From contig WAEK01000001.1 in NCBI GenBank assembly GCA_011634665.1, positions 1,007,501 through 1,071,500 of the forward strand: a DNA stretch of 64,000 bases. Reading direction: 5' to 3'. This stretch comes from Mortierella sp. BCC40632. Its lineage: Eukaryota > Mortierellomycota > Mortierellomycetes > Mortierellales > Mortierellaceae. A model generated the notes under the pieces. It ran no database searches. It was not told the origin of the DNA and saw only the letters and a list, made by a program, of their open reading frames with translations. Made by a program: the position numbers and the translations under genes. This document shows, in pieces, positions 1 through 11,570 of this stretch (position 1 is its first letter; each line of letters opens with the position of its first letter).

Positions 1-29
1 TCTCTCCCCCTGCGCCCCAATCTGCAACC

Positions 30-2146
30 ATGTCGGCCCAGCACGATCTCACCTCGAAGATGATCCCCTTCTTGGATCTTCATCTCGTCTTCCCCTTGCT
101 CGAATTCCTCGAGATCAACGAAGTAATGTGCCTGATCATCAATGATCTACGCTTGCGCCCCTATCCCATGCCGCCTGCACTAGAACCGGATCCAGGACGC
201 TCAGCATTGTCCCTTGTCAATGTTGATCCCGCCTCGATCGACTTTGTCTGCTATCACCCTTGCTAACGTGATCGATCTATTCCCCTGCACTCCTTACACT
301 TGTCTCGACAACTATCTTTATATTTTCTCATATAGCTCTTCTACACTCCCAGCACCGTGCTGGAGGCCCGTTATGAGCTCGCCTTGAAGACCAACATGAT
401 CGACTTTATCGAGAAGCTCAACGGCGAGTTGAAGGATGCTGGCGTTACTCCCGCTGGTGAGTACATGGGCGCGTCCATCCGTGGGAGAGGATGGGAGGAA
501 AACTATCGAATTGGTTGACACTCGAGAGGGTCTATCATGTCTCTCTTGTCACTGCATACTAATACGAATACGACATATTGTTCTGATCACTAGCCATTGA
601 ACTTGGCAAGAAGCGCGAGGAGATCTTGGAACAGTTCCAGAACCAGCAGGCTGAAGCTCAGAAGGTCATGGATGTCATCGAGAACCCCGATGTTATTGCT
701 GCTCTCCGTCAGGACAAGCTCCAGAACTTGCAGTTCTTGCGGGAAAACTATGGCGTATGTTGTCCTAGTTGAAAAAAAAAAAAAAAAGATCGCCTTTGCC
801 CAGTCTTCCGAACCCCTGCTCTTTTGCTTTCATTTCTTTCTTGCCTTCCATGTCGTTTTTTTTAACACATATTTTTATATTTGTCGATCATTAGATGACC
901 CCTGAGATGATCCAGACCCTCTACAAGTTTGGTCAGTTCCAGTACAGCTGCGGTAACTATGGTGGTGCCGCCGATATGTTGTACCATTACCGTGTTCTGG
1001 TATGTGACTCCAACATCATGTTATGACCATCTTGTTTCTGCCTCGCTTCTCTCGCATTTTTTTTCCCCTTCCCATGCTGCGGTAAGCGGATAAAATTCTA
1101 ACAGAAATTCATGGTAATCCTACTGTCTCGTTGTAGTCGACTGACGATGTCCATGGACTCTCTGCCCTCTGGGGCAAGTTGGCCTCGGAAATCTTGGTCG
1201 GAAACTGGGAGGTTGCTTTCGAGGCTGTCCAGGAATTGAAGGACAACATTGACAAGACGGTAAGCGCACGGGATCAAGTTCTCTGAGAAACTCGGGCTCA
1301 TTCAAATGGAAAAGCGACTGCGAACAGACCACCCTGGACAAATATATAAAAAAGTCGCACGATATTAACCGTCGGGCCTGCTTCTCTCTCACACACCTAT
1401 ACGAATATGAATAGCATTTCGCCTCGGCTCTTCATCAGCTGGAGCAGCGCACCTGGTTCCTTCACTGGTCCTTGTTCGTTTTCTTCAACCACCCCAAGGG
1501 CCGTGATGCTGTCATTGACCTGTTCTTCCAACCTCAGTATATCAACACGATCCAGACTTCTTGCCCATGGATCCTCCGCTACCTCACAGCTGCTGTTATC
1601 ACCAACAGGCGTCGCAAGAACTTGCTCAAGGATCTCGTCAAGATCATTGAGCAAGAGTCGTACCAGTACCGCGACCCTGTCACAGAGTTTGTTGAGGCCC
1701 TCTATGTCAACTTTGACTTTGACCTTGCCAAGCAGAAGCTTGTCGAGTGCGAGGAGGTTCTTGAGAACGACTTCTTCTTGGTTGCTGTCCAGGAGGACTT
1801 TATTCAGAATGCTCGCTGCTTCATCTCGGAGACTTATTGCCGTATCCACCAAAAGATCGACATTTCGGAGCTCAGCCAGACCCTGAACATGTCAAAGGAG
1901 GAGGGTGAGAAGTGGATTGTCAACTTGATCCGGGATACTCGCGTCGATGCCAAGATTGACTACCAGGAGAACACTGTCGTCATGAACACCAACCCAACAT
2001 CCGTTTACCAGCAGATCATTGAAAAGACAAAAGGTCTTTCCTTCCGTTCTCAGGTTTTGGCCACCTCGATCGATAAGCGTGAGGCTGCTCAAGCAAAGGC
2101 AGCTCAGCAGGAGAAGACCCAGCAGGTTGCCTCAGAAACAGCCTAA
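30..2146 (+). CDS. eIF3e / INT6: Translation initiation factor eIF3 subunit e (INT6)
   Basis: Encodes the e subunit of eIF3, the multi-subunit factor that loads the 40S ribosome and mRNA in the cytoplasm. I read six exons: 30-122, 336-456, 594-754, 895-999, 1137-1259 and 1439-2146. All junctions are GT-AG, in phase, and give 436 aa (human about 445). The N-terminus ([24 protein letters not shown]) is the family signature. The last exon carries the helical and winged-helix PCI domain, with family blocks such as [46 protein letters not shown] and [11 protein letters not shown]. The tail after LSFRSQVLA is a short Q/A/K-rich stretch. The ATG lies only 29 bases from the window edge, so the promoter is not visible. 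An AATAAA poly(A) signal lies at 2300-2305. The identification is very secure; exon ends come from reading splice sites and family similarity. Confidence 0.96.
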
Positions 2147-2545
2147 GCATCGATTTGCATTTCAATGTATGAAGAAGGAGGAAGAGGAGAAGAAGGAGGA
2201 AGAAGTGGTTGGAGCTCGGTTAGCCTGCAATAGGGGCTGTTTTAGTGATGACACGGTTCTGTTCATTATGGAGTCGCCTTGGACAGTTTGTACTAGAGGA
2301 ATAAAACATCGACGTATTGATAGCTCTAAGGTATCCACTTTTTTTTTTTTTTTTTTTTTCTGGTTTTTGTTGGCACGTCCTATTGACTGAATATGACAAC
2401 AATGACAATGGGCTTGAATGTCTGAATATGTTGTATGTGTATGAGTCCCCCATAAAGCAGAAAGTAATTGTTGACATAGCCCATCCATTCTTGTTGGTGG
2501 GAGTATTTTCTAACTTGCCGACCATCTATAATTGGAGCTTCCTGA

Positions 2546-2583
<38 letters not shown>

Positions 2584-2988
2584 AGTCAAGTTGAAATTGG
2601 CTTTTGCATTCGTGAGGAAACCACAGTGCTGTTCGTGTCCTACATTACAGTAGCGAGCCAAGGACGAGGTTTTGTTGATGGCTGCACTCCAGACTCGCTG
2701 CCAATTTTTTTCTTTTTCTTTTTTTCGTGCTAGTGTGGTAGGAGGTGGTCAGAACAAAGACGTCGCGAGTAAAGGACAACTGCCAAGACAATGGACTCAT
2801 CCTTCCCAGGGTTTGTGCGTCGCGGCTGTCGGACAACAATCTATGGGAGATCGACATAGGAGAAGGAGGGACAGGGCGGGGAGACAAACAGACTGACAGG
2901 AAAAATAGCCTTTTTTAGGAAAAGGACCAAACAGCCCTGCTCAAGTCAAGAGACGAACAAAAGCACCCCCTTCTCAAGGCTCCCAATG

Positions 2989-3019
<31 letters not shown>

Positions 3020-3447
3020 CGAGCCCAGCTTCGTTTGCCAAGAAAACACACAGACAAATCTCTTGGCCAAATTCGTCGCGCAGCCATTTCGGGAAAGGGG
3101 GTCTGTTGCAGTCGCACTCTGCATGCATGCTTGCCCAGACAATTGGCTTTTGCCCCGCCGCGAGGGAAGAAGCTTATCCAGTGATGAACGAGTATGGCAC
3201 TCTCAAGGTACCTGGCAAACCGAAAGACTCGCGCGTCGGAGAGTGGGGAGTGGACTGACCGCAGTTGTATAAATGGTCGCGACATACCCCTACACAGCTC
3301 GGACAATTGTTGCTCTCCTCTCTATTCCAACTGCTGATCCACAGTTTCTGACACCCACCACTCTCGACACTTACCACTCTCAACGCCATAACTCGTCGTC
3401 AGTCCCTCCTCCCCACCTTCTCAAACTCAAAGAAATAGTAATTTACC
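2147..3447. other. Spacer: eIF3e 3' end and promoter of next gene
   Basis: No gene seen. It holds the eIF3e 3' UTR, a T20 run near 2340, a (GA)n tract at about 2549-2580, a T run near 2993-3019 and a TATAAAT box at 3268-3274 about 175 bases before the next ATG. Confidence 0.6.
3268..3274 (+). promoter_or_regulatory. TATA box of the 3448-4479 gene
   Basis: TATAAAT, followed by a C/T-rich leader running to the ATG at 3448. The position suits a core promoter. This is inferred from the motif only. Confidence 0.5.
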
Positions 3448-4479
3448 ATGGCTGCGAGTCTAGCAGTGTTCACAACGGTCATCCGCTACCTGACCATCGT
3501 TGCATGTGCAGCCGCTTTCGGAATCGACATGTACCTTATCCGCCTTCACCACAAATACGACCAGGTCGTGTTCCTCTGGCAGTTCTATGTCCACACCCCA
3601 GTCACGGGCTTTATCCTCTTGGTGTTAATCATCTCACCATCCGCCATCAAACTCGCTCGCAAGGCGCGGCCCGAGTCTGTCTTGCCTTTGAGCACCTCAG
3701 AGTTTCCCAAAGAGTCTGAAAAGATTCACAAACAGCACATGCTCTTCAAGTCGTGCTTCAACGTTTTATTCAACATCACTCGCGTCATTGTGCTACTCGT
3801 CGCAGCAGCCGCTTTATTCAATGCTGCTATTTTCTGCATTGTTCGTGGCTCCCACTCGGTCATCACCTTGCCTTTCAGCCGCAAGTCACCCGAGGCAGAT
3901 TTTATCAGCTATTCTAGCTATGATCCTCGAGACCTGTACCGCTGCCCTAACTTTGATTGGGACAACGCATTGTCGACGATTTGCCTCTGGGACCAATCTA
4001 CCATCCATCTTGTGACCTTAATTGGAGGTCTTTCCATCCTTGAGGCGATCTGTAGTGCCATTCTTCAGGACAGAGTCCGACGTGCTTATATTCGAAACTA
4101 TCACAGAGCCTCATCAGCCAAGGCAGACCGATTCGAGCGCAGCCAGTTCCAATCGCCACCTGTCGAGCTGAGTGCCTTGTCCGCAAGTCTTATGGTCCAG
4201 CCCCCAACACAGCTACCCCTGGAAACGGAGCCCGCAGGCTATAGACCAAACTTCCAATCTCATTCCGTTGTTGTCCCCGTCGACACATCCTCGCCTAACC
4301 TCAACCGGACCTTGCCACCATTGCCTCCAAGAGATGACGATGGAAATGTATGGATGGCTACCGCTATCCCTTATTCTGACTATCCCATCCCGGCCGGCAG
4401 TAGCAGTGCTGTACCCGAAAAGGAAACCTATTATTATGTTCCACCTCTTGATGAGAAGAAGAAACTTCCTCTTGATTAG
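3448..4479 (+). CDS. Four-helix membrane protein, MARVEL-like topology, unknown function
   Basis: Intronless, 343 aa. Four hydrophobic segments are visible at roughly residues 5-28, 40-64, 100-130 and 183-210. They are separated by short loops, and a soluble tail of about 130 residues follows. The tail is rich in P, S and Y and contains the PPLPPR motif (LNRTLPPLPPRDD), which could bind SH3 domains, and it ends in a charged KKK cluster. The second loop between TM3 and TM4 has several cysteines, suggesting an extracytoplasmic disulfide. The topology (four TM, cytoplasmic C-tail) resembles MARVEL or SUR7-like fungal plasma-membrane proteins, but I see no diagnostic motif, so no function is assigned. 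The ATG context (accATGG) is good and a TATA box lies 175 bases upstream. The gene is very likely real because of its long open frame, promoter and coherent composition. Confidence 0.8.
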   Translation: MAASLAVFTTVIRYLTIVACAAAFGIDMYLIRLHHKYDQVVFLWQFYVHTPVTGFILLVLIISPSAIKLARKARPESVLPLSTSEFPKESEKIHKQHMLFKSCFNVLFNITRVIVLLVAAAALFNAAIFCIVRGSHSVITLPFSRKSPEADFISYSSYDPRDLYRCPNFDWDNALSTICLWDQSTIHLVTLIGGLSILEAICSAILQDRVRRAYIRNYHRASSAKADRFERSQFQSPPVELSALSASLMVQPPTQLPLETEPAGYRPNFQSHSVVVPVDTSSPNLNRTLPPLPPRDDDGNVWMATAIPYSDYPIPAGSSSAVPEKETYYYVPPLDEKKKLPLD

Positions 4480-5389
4480 AAAGGGTAAAGGGCCTCTATC
4501 TCTTTCTGTATCTCTCTCTCTCCCTACTTTACCTTTTCTCGCTGTAGCCTTCCACCATTCCTTATGTAGAATAATGTACAATCATGACTCTCTGAACCAA
4601 CGAGACGAGAAGAAGATCTTTCAGACTTTTTTCTTTGTCTGTGGTAGAAGGAGACTGTCCCCTTCCTAGCTTTCGCTATCCAAAAGCAAATGTATAGAAA
4701 TAACAATCAGAGAAAACGACGCGTGAATTTGCTTCCTTGTCCTTGTTCAGTGTTGTCTTAAAAAGGCTGTAGATGATCCTGTCGGGATCTCTTTTAAAAA
4801 AGGTACATTGATTGATGCTCAACGGAAAATCTAGGTACTCTACCCCTTCTGAAAGGTCAGTCTGGTCCTACCTAATCATTTGTATGCTCTAGTAGCGGTT
4901 AGCTCCTAGTGTAGGACATGCGTTACCGAACCTAGAATACAATGATGTGGTTTTGCCGCAAAGATCTGAGAACAGGGAGCTCGCGACAGACTCTGGATGC
5001 TGAGCACTGATTGAGCCACGAGGCAACTACGTCAAACGAATATGGTCTATTAGCAGCCTTGTTATGCTCGTGCTGGGGGACGAAGGGACAGCTTGGACTA
5101 GAGAGCGGCATCTTGTATGGTGATTGTTCAAGAAGCATGGGTCTCCAGTGAGAAGTAGCGAGACGTTTGTTGGGCAGCAAGGGTGCGAAATGAACAAAAA
5201 ATTGGTGGCACACATTGGGGACGGGGGAAGCATGCACGTGCTCAAAATATGACTTTGGATTCTCTTTCTCTCTCTCTCTCTCTCTCACTCTTTCTCTTTT
5301 TGATCTTTACTTATTCATCCAGTCCAGGGGACCACACTGGGACAATTGACTCTACTTTATACCACAGAAGACACATTGGATTGCAAATC
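4480..5389. other. Spacer without recognised gene
   Basis: Holds the 3' UTR of the membrane-protein gene and the promoter of the CstF-50 gene, with a CT-rich tract at about 5263-5290. A CACGTG hexamer lies near 5235. No coding signal was recognised on either strand. Confidence 0.5.
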
Positions 5390-7845
5390 ATGTCATCTGA
5401 GCAAGGGCAACTTCGTCAAGAGGAGGTGCTCCCATTGATTATTGGGTCAGTGCCTCTGTTGCTTGCATGCTTGTTTATTGTTGTTGTTGTTGTTGTTTTT
5501 TTTTTTTTCTAGTGAATTTCTGGGACATGACAGATCTTGGCGTCTGATTTCTCAAGACGCCATCGGCTCAACTCTTTTACTTTCTTCTTTCATTCTCCTC
5601 TCAATCATGTAGACAGCTGGCAGAATATGGATACTCTCAGGTATAGAACAGCGCCTCACTACCATTACCGACTGTGCATTTGCTCACCAAATGGGCGGGA
5701 ACTAATGCTTTTTTGTTCCAGAAAGGGAGCACGCTCACTAACACACATGCCTTTCCTGTTTCCCTTTCTTCTACATATACCAACATAGCTTGCGCAAGTA
5801 GTTGCGGACCAAACTCACACTGACGCTTCTATCAAACCGAGCTCAAAGCTGAGCGAAATGCTCTACATCGCCAAAAGTACTACTTATTATTATTTTCTAC
5901 CTGTGGATCCGGAGTATCCATGTCTGGAATGCCCCCAGTCGGTAGTGCTCACCAACTCTTTTTTTTTTTGTCGTCATTTTAGACGAATCCGAAGAGATTG
6001 AGCCAACGGATCTTGCCAAAGTTCGTGCAGGCGCCAACCTGTCTAAATCTACTGACGTGGACGACTATGATGATGAGATGGACGATGACATGGATGATGA
6101 CAATGGAAACAACGGCGGTGATGGAACCGGTGGCGGTGGCCCCCGATCAAGGCATAAAACCACACACCTTGAGATTGATATGGAAGCAAAATCAGGGAGT
6201 GGCTCAGGATCGAGCTCAGGATCACCATCCTCGGGCCCGAATCTATCCACGATCTACATGACAACTCACAAGGATGCTGTGACTTGCTGCACGTTCTCCA
6301 AGGATGGACGGTATGCGGCCTCGGGGTCCGCAGATACGTCGCTCAAGATCTTGGACGTGAATAAAATGAAGATGATGAACGATGATGTCCATCCAGTGAT
6401 CCGAACTCTCTATGACCACACTACCGTAAGCGCCAACGACCTATTTTATTTTATTTTACTCTCTTGTCCCAAATATTCTTCGATGTTTGTATCCAACGAT
6501 CAGGGTATTTTTGAGATTGCTCGAAATGCTGCTTGCTCGTATTGAGGCAATGACAGCAGTGCTTGGAGTTTGCCTGGATCTCTAATTGAGAAAGATGCAA
6601 CGAGAGAATGATGCTCGCCTTGGAAGTTTTTCAAGTAGTGGGATAAACCACGGAGCCAGATGGTGTATCTCCGTATCGACCTCTTGCTTTGTTTGAAGGA
6701 AGGAAGGAAGGATGGAGGAAAAAAAAAAAAAAAAAAAAACAGGGACATCAAAGTTTGAACGACTAACCTTCCACTGGTACTTCTAACTTGGTGATAAAAA
6801 AAAATGCCGAAAATAGCCGGTGACGGATGTGGACTTTCATCCTAACGGCCTAGTACTTGCAGCAAGTTCCGATACCGTTGTCAAGTTGTACGATCTCTCA
6901 AAACCATCTGTCAAGAGATCCTTCCGATACTTGCAGGTAAGACAATCTCAATTTTGAAAAAGCCGAGTATCAACAGCTCTGTGGACTAGAAAGTTTACCT
7001 TTTTTTTTTTTTTTTTTTTTTTCGCCTAATTCTCGCGTGCTGTTTAAACTATAGGACTCGCACCCGATTCAGTCTGTATCCTTTCACCCTTCGGGAGACT
7101 TCTTGCTGGTGGGCTCAGAGTCTGAGACGGTTCGGATCTTTGACGTCAAAACTCTGCAATGCTTCACGCCCCGTGCCTTCTCCTCCAACGACCACAGCCA
7201 ACAGGATTCTGAACAAACACAGTCTGGACCCCATCGTGCGGGCATTAACCACATTGAGTATGCACCCACAGGCTCTGTCTTTATCACAGCCTCCCAAGAT
7301 GGAACCATCAAGGTCTGGGATGCGGTTTCAGGCAAGGTGGTCCGGACAATTGCCAATGCTCATTCAGGGAAGGGAGTGACATCGGCAACAATTTCAAAGA
7401 ACGGCAAGTATATCCTCTCTAGTGGATGGGATTCTCAGAGCAAACTCTGGGACCTTGGATCTGGAAAACTGATCCATGGGTTCCAAGGTGCGGTTCAAAA
7501 GGTAAGTTCTATCGACCATTGCCTTGCTGCTGGCATGTTTCTTTTTTCCCTTTTTTTTTTATACAAACTGATCAAGTTTCATCTGGATATCTCTAGTCCG
7601 AAAAACAGTCAACAGTATTCTCGTATAATGAAGAGTTTGTCTTTAGCACCGATGAATCCAACAACACCATTGTCTGCTGGGATTCAAGGACAGCAACCCT
7701 CGTGAAACGATACTCAGGACACAACTCTACGATCCGTGCCTTGGCTGCCTCACCCACAGAGAATGGCCTTGTTAGTGGAGGGAATGACCATCGTGTCCGT
7801 TACTGGAGTCAACCTAATCCTGCTCAACACAACACTCAGCATTAA
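5390..7845 (+). CDS. CSTF1: Cleavage stimulation factor subunit 1 (CstF-50), WD40 protein
   Basis: Nuclear mRNA 3'-end processing factor, partner of CstF-77/CstF-64 in cleavage and polyadenylation. Seven exons fit in phase: 5390-5445, 5613-5640 (a 28-nt micro-exon), 5789-5876, 5983-6425, 6817-6936, 7055-7501 and 7597-7845, giving 476 aa. The N-terminal homodimerisation helix is spread over the first three small exons (PLIIGQLAEYGYSQLAQVV, KLSEMLYIAK). A D/G-rich linker follows. WD40 repeats then run from about residue 145 to the end, with family blocks HPVIRTLYDH, LYDLSKPSVKRSFRYLQ, SFHPSGDFLLVGSES, GKYILSSGWDSQSKLWDL and NTIVCWDSRTA. The acidic linker (runs of D and G, around 6057-6135) is longer than in animal CstF-50. 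The N-terminus is split into tiny exons, so an automated call is likely to miss it and start at the methionine near 6057. The match to the human protein runs through the whole length. Confidence 0.93.
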
Positions 7846-9299
7846 TGATGACCATGTCCCATGCTGTGGCTTTATTAGACTGTCCTTCATGGGCCTTAGG
7901 ATAAACCTCCTTCCCTCCTTCCCCCCATTGAGTAACCAGCTACCTAGTAGGACCCGGAGGAGAGTAATAGATTCGACATGTAGATTGATTGAGCTTTTGA
8001 GGAACAAAACAGAAAAAAATATAGTTCTCCCCCTTGTAATGTATGTACTTGCCATTGCGCGAAATGGATACATTAGGAAAGGCACAAGTGGATAGAGAAC
8101 GAGGGGAAAGGAGAGGAAGCAGACAGTCGATCACCCATTGTTTCTAGTTCAGAGCCAGGGAAAAGGGAAAAAAGGAAAATAAAAAATAAAAAGAAATAAA
8201 GTACAAGTCCGACGACTACATTCCTCTGCTGCAGCCAAGAATATTCGTTCAAATGGCGTTTGATATTCATTTTAACTAGCTCACCTCCTTCTCACAACCA
8301 CGAGGACCAGGTCTACGCCTAGTGCGACAAGAGCAAAGAAAGCTTGCATTTGTTCCGCCCAGATGAGAGTGAAAATAAAGGACACTGCGGAGGGGGGGGG
8401 AAGATAGAGAAAGAAAGAGATTCTGGACCGTTGAACTATCTTCATCTATGCAATCACGGTGAGTTTAAAGCTGAAGCAACGCCCCTGTGGGCTGTTGAAG
8501 GTAGTCAAAGAGGTCGTTCAAGGGTCAACATGGGTGAGATGTTGGAGTGAAGTGGGCGTGATTGTGTTATGAAAAGGCGGCCAGCAGGGTTGGGCTAGGA
8601 AAAGGAGGAAAAGTGAATGAGAAGAAAAGAGAGCGCATCATGCATTCGGGGCAAGAGCAGACGGGCTCTGCTCCTAGTAAACCAAGAGGGCACGGAACGC
8701 TCTCATGGCCCGGCTCAATTCTCTTTCTTCCAGACAGAGAGAGAGAGAGAGAGTGTGTGTGTGTGAATGTGTTCGAATGAATTATGTGGTCGTTTGGGCT
8801 ATGAAAGCCCCTGCCCGGGTTACACCGGTCTGTGTCCACGGTTCGGCGGATGAATATTGGCAGCAACAGTTCGGTTTTCCTCACCCTTGGTTTATAATAT
8901 CCGTTTGCCCCCTCCTCCCCATCCTTTCGAATTCTTCTCTTCCACATTCTGCGCATTCTCTCTTTTTTCCTCTCCTTCCATCTCATCCAGATCCGCCATT
9001 CTGCCAGTTCGCGTCCCCACTCCTTCCGCGCCTGGCGCCCTGTCTCTGGATTGAAAGACATCCGGCACCCATTCCTCGGCATCCCTGCCTCTCCATTCAC
9101 ACTCACCACACACACACTCTCTCTCCACTCTCTTGCTCCCACGACCTCACTCTCTCCTCTCTCTCCTCTCTCTCCTCTCCTCTCCTCTCCTCTCCACATA
9201 CACTCTCTCTTGTGCAGACGACGTACATGCTCCTGTCACATTAAGCCTAACGTTCTCCACTCCCCTGCGGCCTGAGTAGACGCTCCCTGATCAACCACC
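7846..9299. other. Spacer with long CT-rich leader
   Basis: No gene recognised. After the CstF-50 3' UTR there is a G8 run near 8392, a (GA)n(GT)n tract at about 8738-8764 and, from about 8900 to 9240, a strongly pyrimidine-rich stretch with CTCTC repeats at 9144-9195. This stretch looks like the promoter and 5' leader of the gene at 9300. Similar CT-rich leaders precede the genes at 12091, 51080 and 59907. Confidence 0.5.
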
Positions 9300-11075
9300 A
9301 TGGCTGATCGCACTGAACGCCCTGAGCGTCCTGAGACAACGACTCGCGCGCCTCGACCCACCAATACCAACACGCGATCCAACAGCAATAGCGCTTCCAC
9401 TACCTCTCGTCCTCCCCGAAATCGCTCCTCCTCCTCCACCGCACTCCCCACGACTCTCACCTCCACCACCGCCCCTTCCACCTCTGGCTCTCTCTCGCCT
9501 TCTCCCTCGACATTACCCGATCCTAATGCTGGGGGACTCTCCGGTGGAGCCATTGGAGGCATCATAGGCGGTGTCGTTCTTCTTTTTGGGCTTGTCGGTT
9601 TTCTCTGCTTCAAGCGCAAGAAGAAGGCCGGTCTTGGCAAAACTGTCAGCGCTCGAAGGGTCTCCAAGATCCAAGTCGATGGGCCTATCTCGGGTCCGTT
9701 GGCTTTGGCACCTGACCAGGGTGTGGCCCACTCCATGCCTTCGCATCGCCCCGAGGCTCAGTTCCGGCAACAGCAGCAGTTCCGACCCGGCATGCGGGAT
9801 GAACTCTTTGCCGCCCCCGGCGCTCGTAATAACAGCAATAGCAACAGCAACAACAACGGAAACAACAACGGAAACAACAACGGAAACAACAATGGCAACA
9901 AGGACAACATGTCCAGTCAGGGTCACCACCGTCAACTGAGCAATAATGCTGCTCCTCCCTACCAAGAGTATAAACCTTCCAATGGCCCCAACCATGCTGA
10001 CCAGGAGAAGCAGGGCGGCTATTACGATGATCCTCTTGTGCATGACTACTACGGTGAGGAGAAGCGAACGACGACAGGGATGTCCATTGGAGCGACCCGA
10101 CCGGCACCAGGAGTAACACGCAATCCATCTCAAGGAAGCTTAACACCAGCGCCTGAGTATTACGTGGGAAAGGAAGATGCCAACGCACGAAGAGAGGATG
10201 CTTATCGAGCCCAGGCCCATCCAACGAACCCCGCCTCTCAACAGCAACAACAACAACAACAACAAGGGCCACCTGTCAACCATCATGAAGATGATAGTCC
10301 TCGCTCGTCGTTCTCATCCGATAACGAGAGCGTGTACCAAACCTTGGAGGAAGCACAAAGAGCACACAATCGAAAGATGATGGGTCACAAGCAAAGCATT
10401 GGGTCTGTCGACATTTTGCTTGAGAACAGTAGAGCTGCAGCTGCAGCTGCAGGTCCCACCAACCATGGCCCTAGCGGTGGGTTTGCTCCTCATGGTAACC
10501 TTGGATATGGTGGTCCACCTAACGGTCACATCCTATCTCCCGACATTTCGGTCTATGCTCATGATGCTCACATGTCGATGGCTCCGACCGAGTCCACCAT
10601 GTCCATGATGCCAGCTCTGCCTCCTACTGCTAGCCCAATGACCTTCCGGAATGTTGACCAACACGGCTATGTGCACCGAGGACCAGGACCAATACCCATG
10701 TCACCCATGTCACCTCTTGGAAGAAATGAACTCTATGCTGAGAGCGCCTACAGCAGTGATGACTTTTCAGACGATCGGTCCGTTGGATACTATGGTGGAC
10801 ACTCCCAGCCGCCGTCAACACCACCTGGAGGACAAGGATACGGATACGGCGGTCGAGGGGGGGCCCCGCCACCTGGACCTTATGGGCCCTACAATGGACG
10901 AGGACCTGGATCTCCCCAGCAGCGAGCATATCCGAACGGACCAGGAGGTGGAGCAGGCTATGGCCCCATGTCGCCTCCGTTCCATAGCACTCGACCCCAG
11001 CAGCCTCCTCGCGGAGGTCCAGGCTATGGACCAAACGGACACGTGCCTCAGGGACGTCCACTCCCACCGTTTTGA
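9300..11075 (+). CDS. Single-pass membrane protein with Ser/Thr-rich head and low-complexity tail
   Basis: Intronless, 591 aa, no recognised enzyme domain. Residues 1-75 are rich in S, T, P, N and R, as in O-glycosylated wall-facing ectodomains. A glycine-zipper transmembrane helix follows at about residues 80-102 (GGAIGGIIGGVVLLFGLVGF), then a KRKKK stop-transfer cluster and a cytoplasmic tail of about 480 residues. The tail contains a 12-bp DNA repeat coding NGNN units (about 9836-9900), poly-Q, an Ala run and Pro/Gly/Tyr-rich C-terminal sequence with repeated YGP/PGG motifs. The layout resembles Mid2/Wsc-type wall-stress sensors or similar fungal single-TM receptors. However, no N-terminal signal peptide is visible, so either the protein is type III or an upstream exon is missing. 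The function is not assigned; the existence of the gene is well supported by the long open frame. Confidence 0.8.
   Translation: MADRTERPERPETTTRAPRPTNTNTRSNSNSASTTSRPPRNRSSSSTALPTTLTSTTAPSTSGSLSPSPSTLPDPNAGGLSGGAIGGIIGGVVLLFGLVGFLCFKRKKKAGLGKTVSARRVSKIQVDGPISGPLALAPDQGVAHSMPSHRPEAQFRQQQQFRPGMRDELFAAPGARNNSNSNSNNNGNNNGNNNGNNNGNKDNMSSQGHHRQLSNNAAPPYQEYKPSNGPNHADQEKQGGYYDDPLVHDYYGEEKRTTTGMSIGATRPAPGVTRNPSQGSLTPAPEYYVGKEDANARREDAYRAQAHPTNPASQQQQQQQQQGPPVNHHEDDSPRSSFSSDNESVYQTLEEAQRAHNRKMMGHKQSIGSVDILLENSRAAAAAAGPTNHGPSGGFAPHGNLGYGGPPNGHILSPDISVYAHDAHMSMAPTESTMSMMPALPPTASPMTFRNVDQHGYVHRGPGPIPMSPMSPLGRNELYAESAYSSDDFSDDRSVGYYGGHSQPPSTPPGGQGYGYGGRGGAPPPGPYGPYNGRGPGSPQQRAYPNGPGGGAGYGPMSPPFHSTRPQQPPRGGPGYGPNGHVPQGRPLPPF
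9836..9900 (+). repeat. 12-bp in-frame repeat (NGNN units)
   Basis: Tandem copies of a GGAAACAACAAC-type unit, preceded by AGCAAC repeats, coding Asn/Ser/Gly-rich sequence in the membrane-protein tail. The unit length is a multiple of three, so copy-number change would keep the frame. Confidence 0.7.
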
Positions 11076-11507
11076 GAGTTAGGATAGCAAACAGAGAGAA
11101 AGAAAGAAAGAAAGAAATAACAACGATGAACGCGTTTTTCTGTTACAGAGACCCAAGAATACCAGTTCGTTGTTAGGGAGCGATGATGAGTAGAAGAGTG
11201 AGCGGCTGACAGACTGGTAAGGCCAATTGGGGTGCGGAGAGAGAGAAAGTAAAAAAGAAAAAGGAAAAGGAAAAGAGAGAGAGAGGCGTTGTTGGTGTTG
11301 AGCTCATCGAGACATGACATTGAGATTTGTTTAATGGCACACACAGCACGGGGACAGACAGACAGACACACACACATACACAGGAACAGAGGCAGGCACA
11401 GGTACAAAAGCAAGGCACGTAGACAGATTCACGGGAGACAGATTCACGGGCAGTGAGAAAGAACGAGCGATCTCGTGCACGCAAGGATGGCTCAGAGTGG
11501 GGGAGAC

Positions 11508-11570
<63 letters not shown>

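Noticed and set aside
5235..5240. CACGTG hexamer upstream of CstF-50
   Set aside because: Single hexamer with no link to phosphate genes; expected by chance.
8567..9199. 210-codon minus-strand frame
   Set aside because: Arises from purine-rich complement of the CT-rich leader before 9300.
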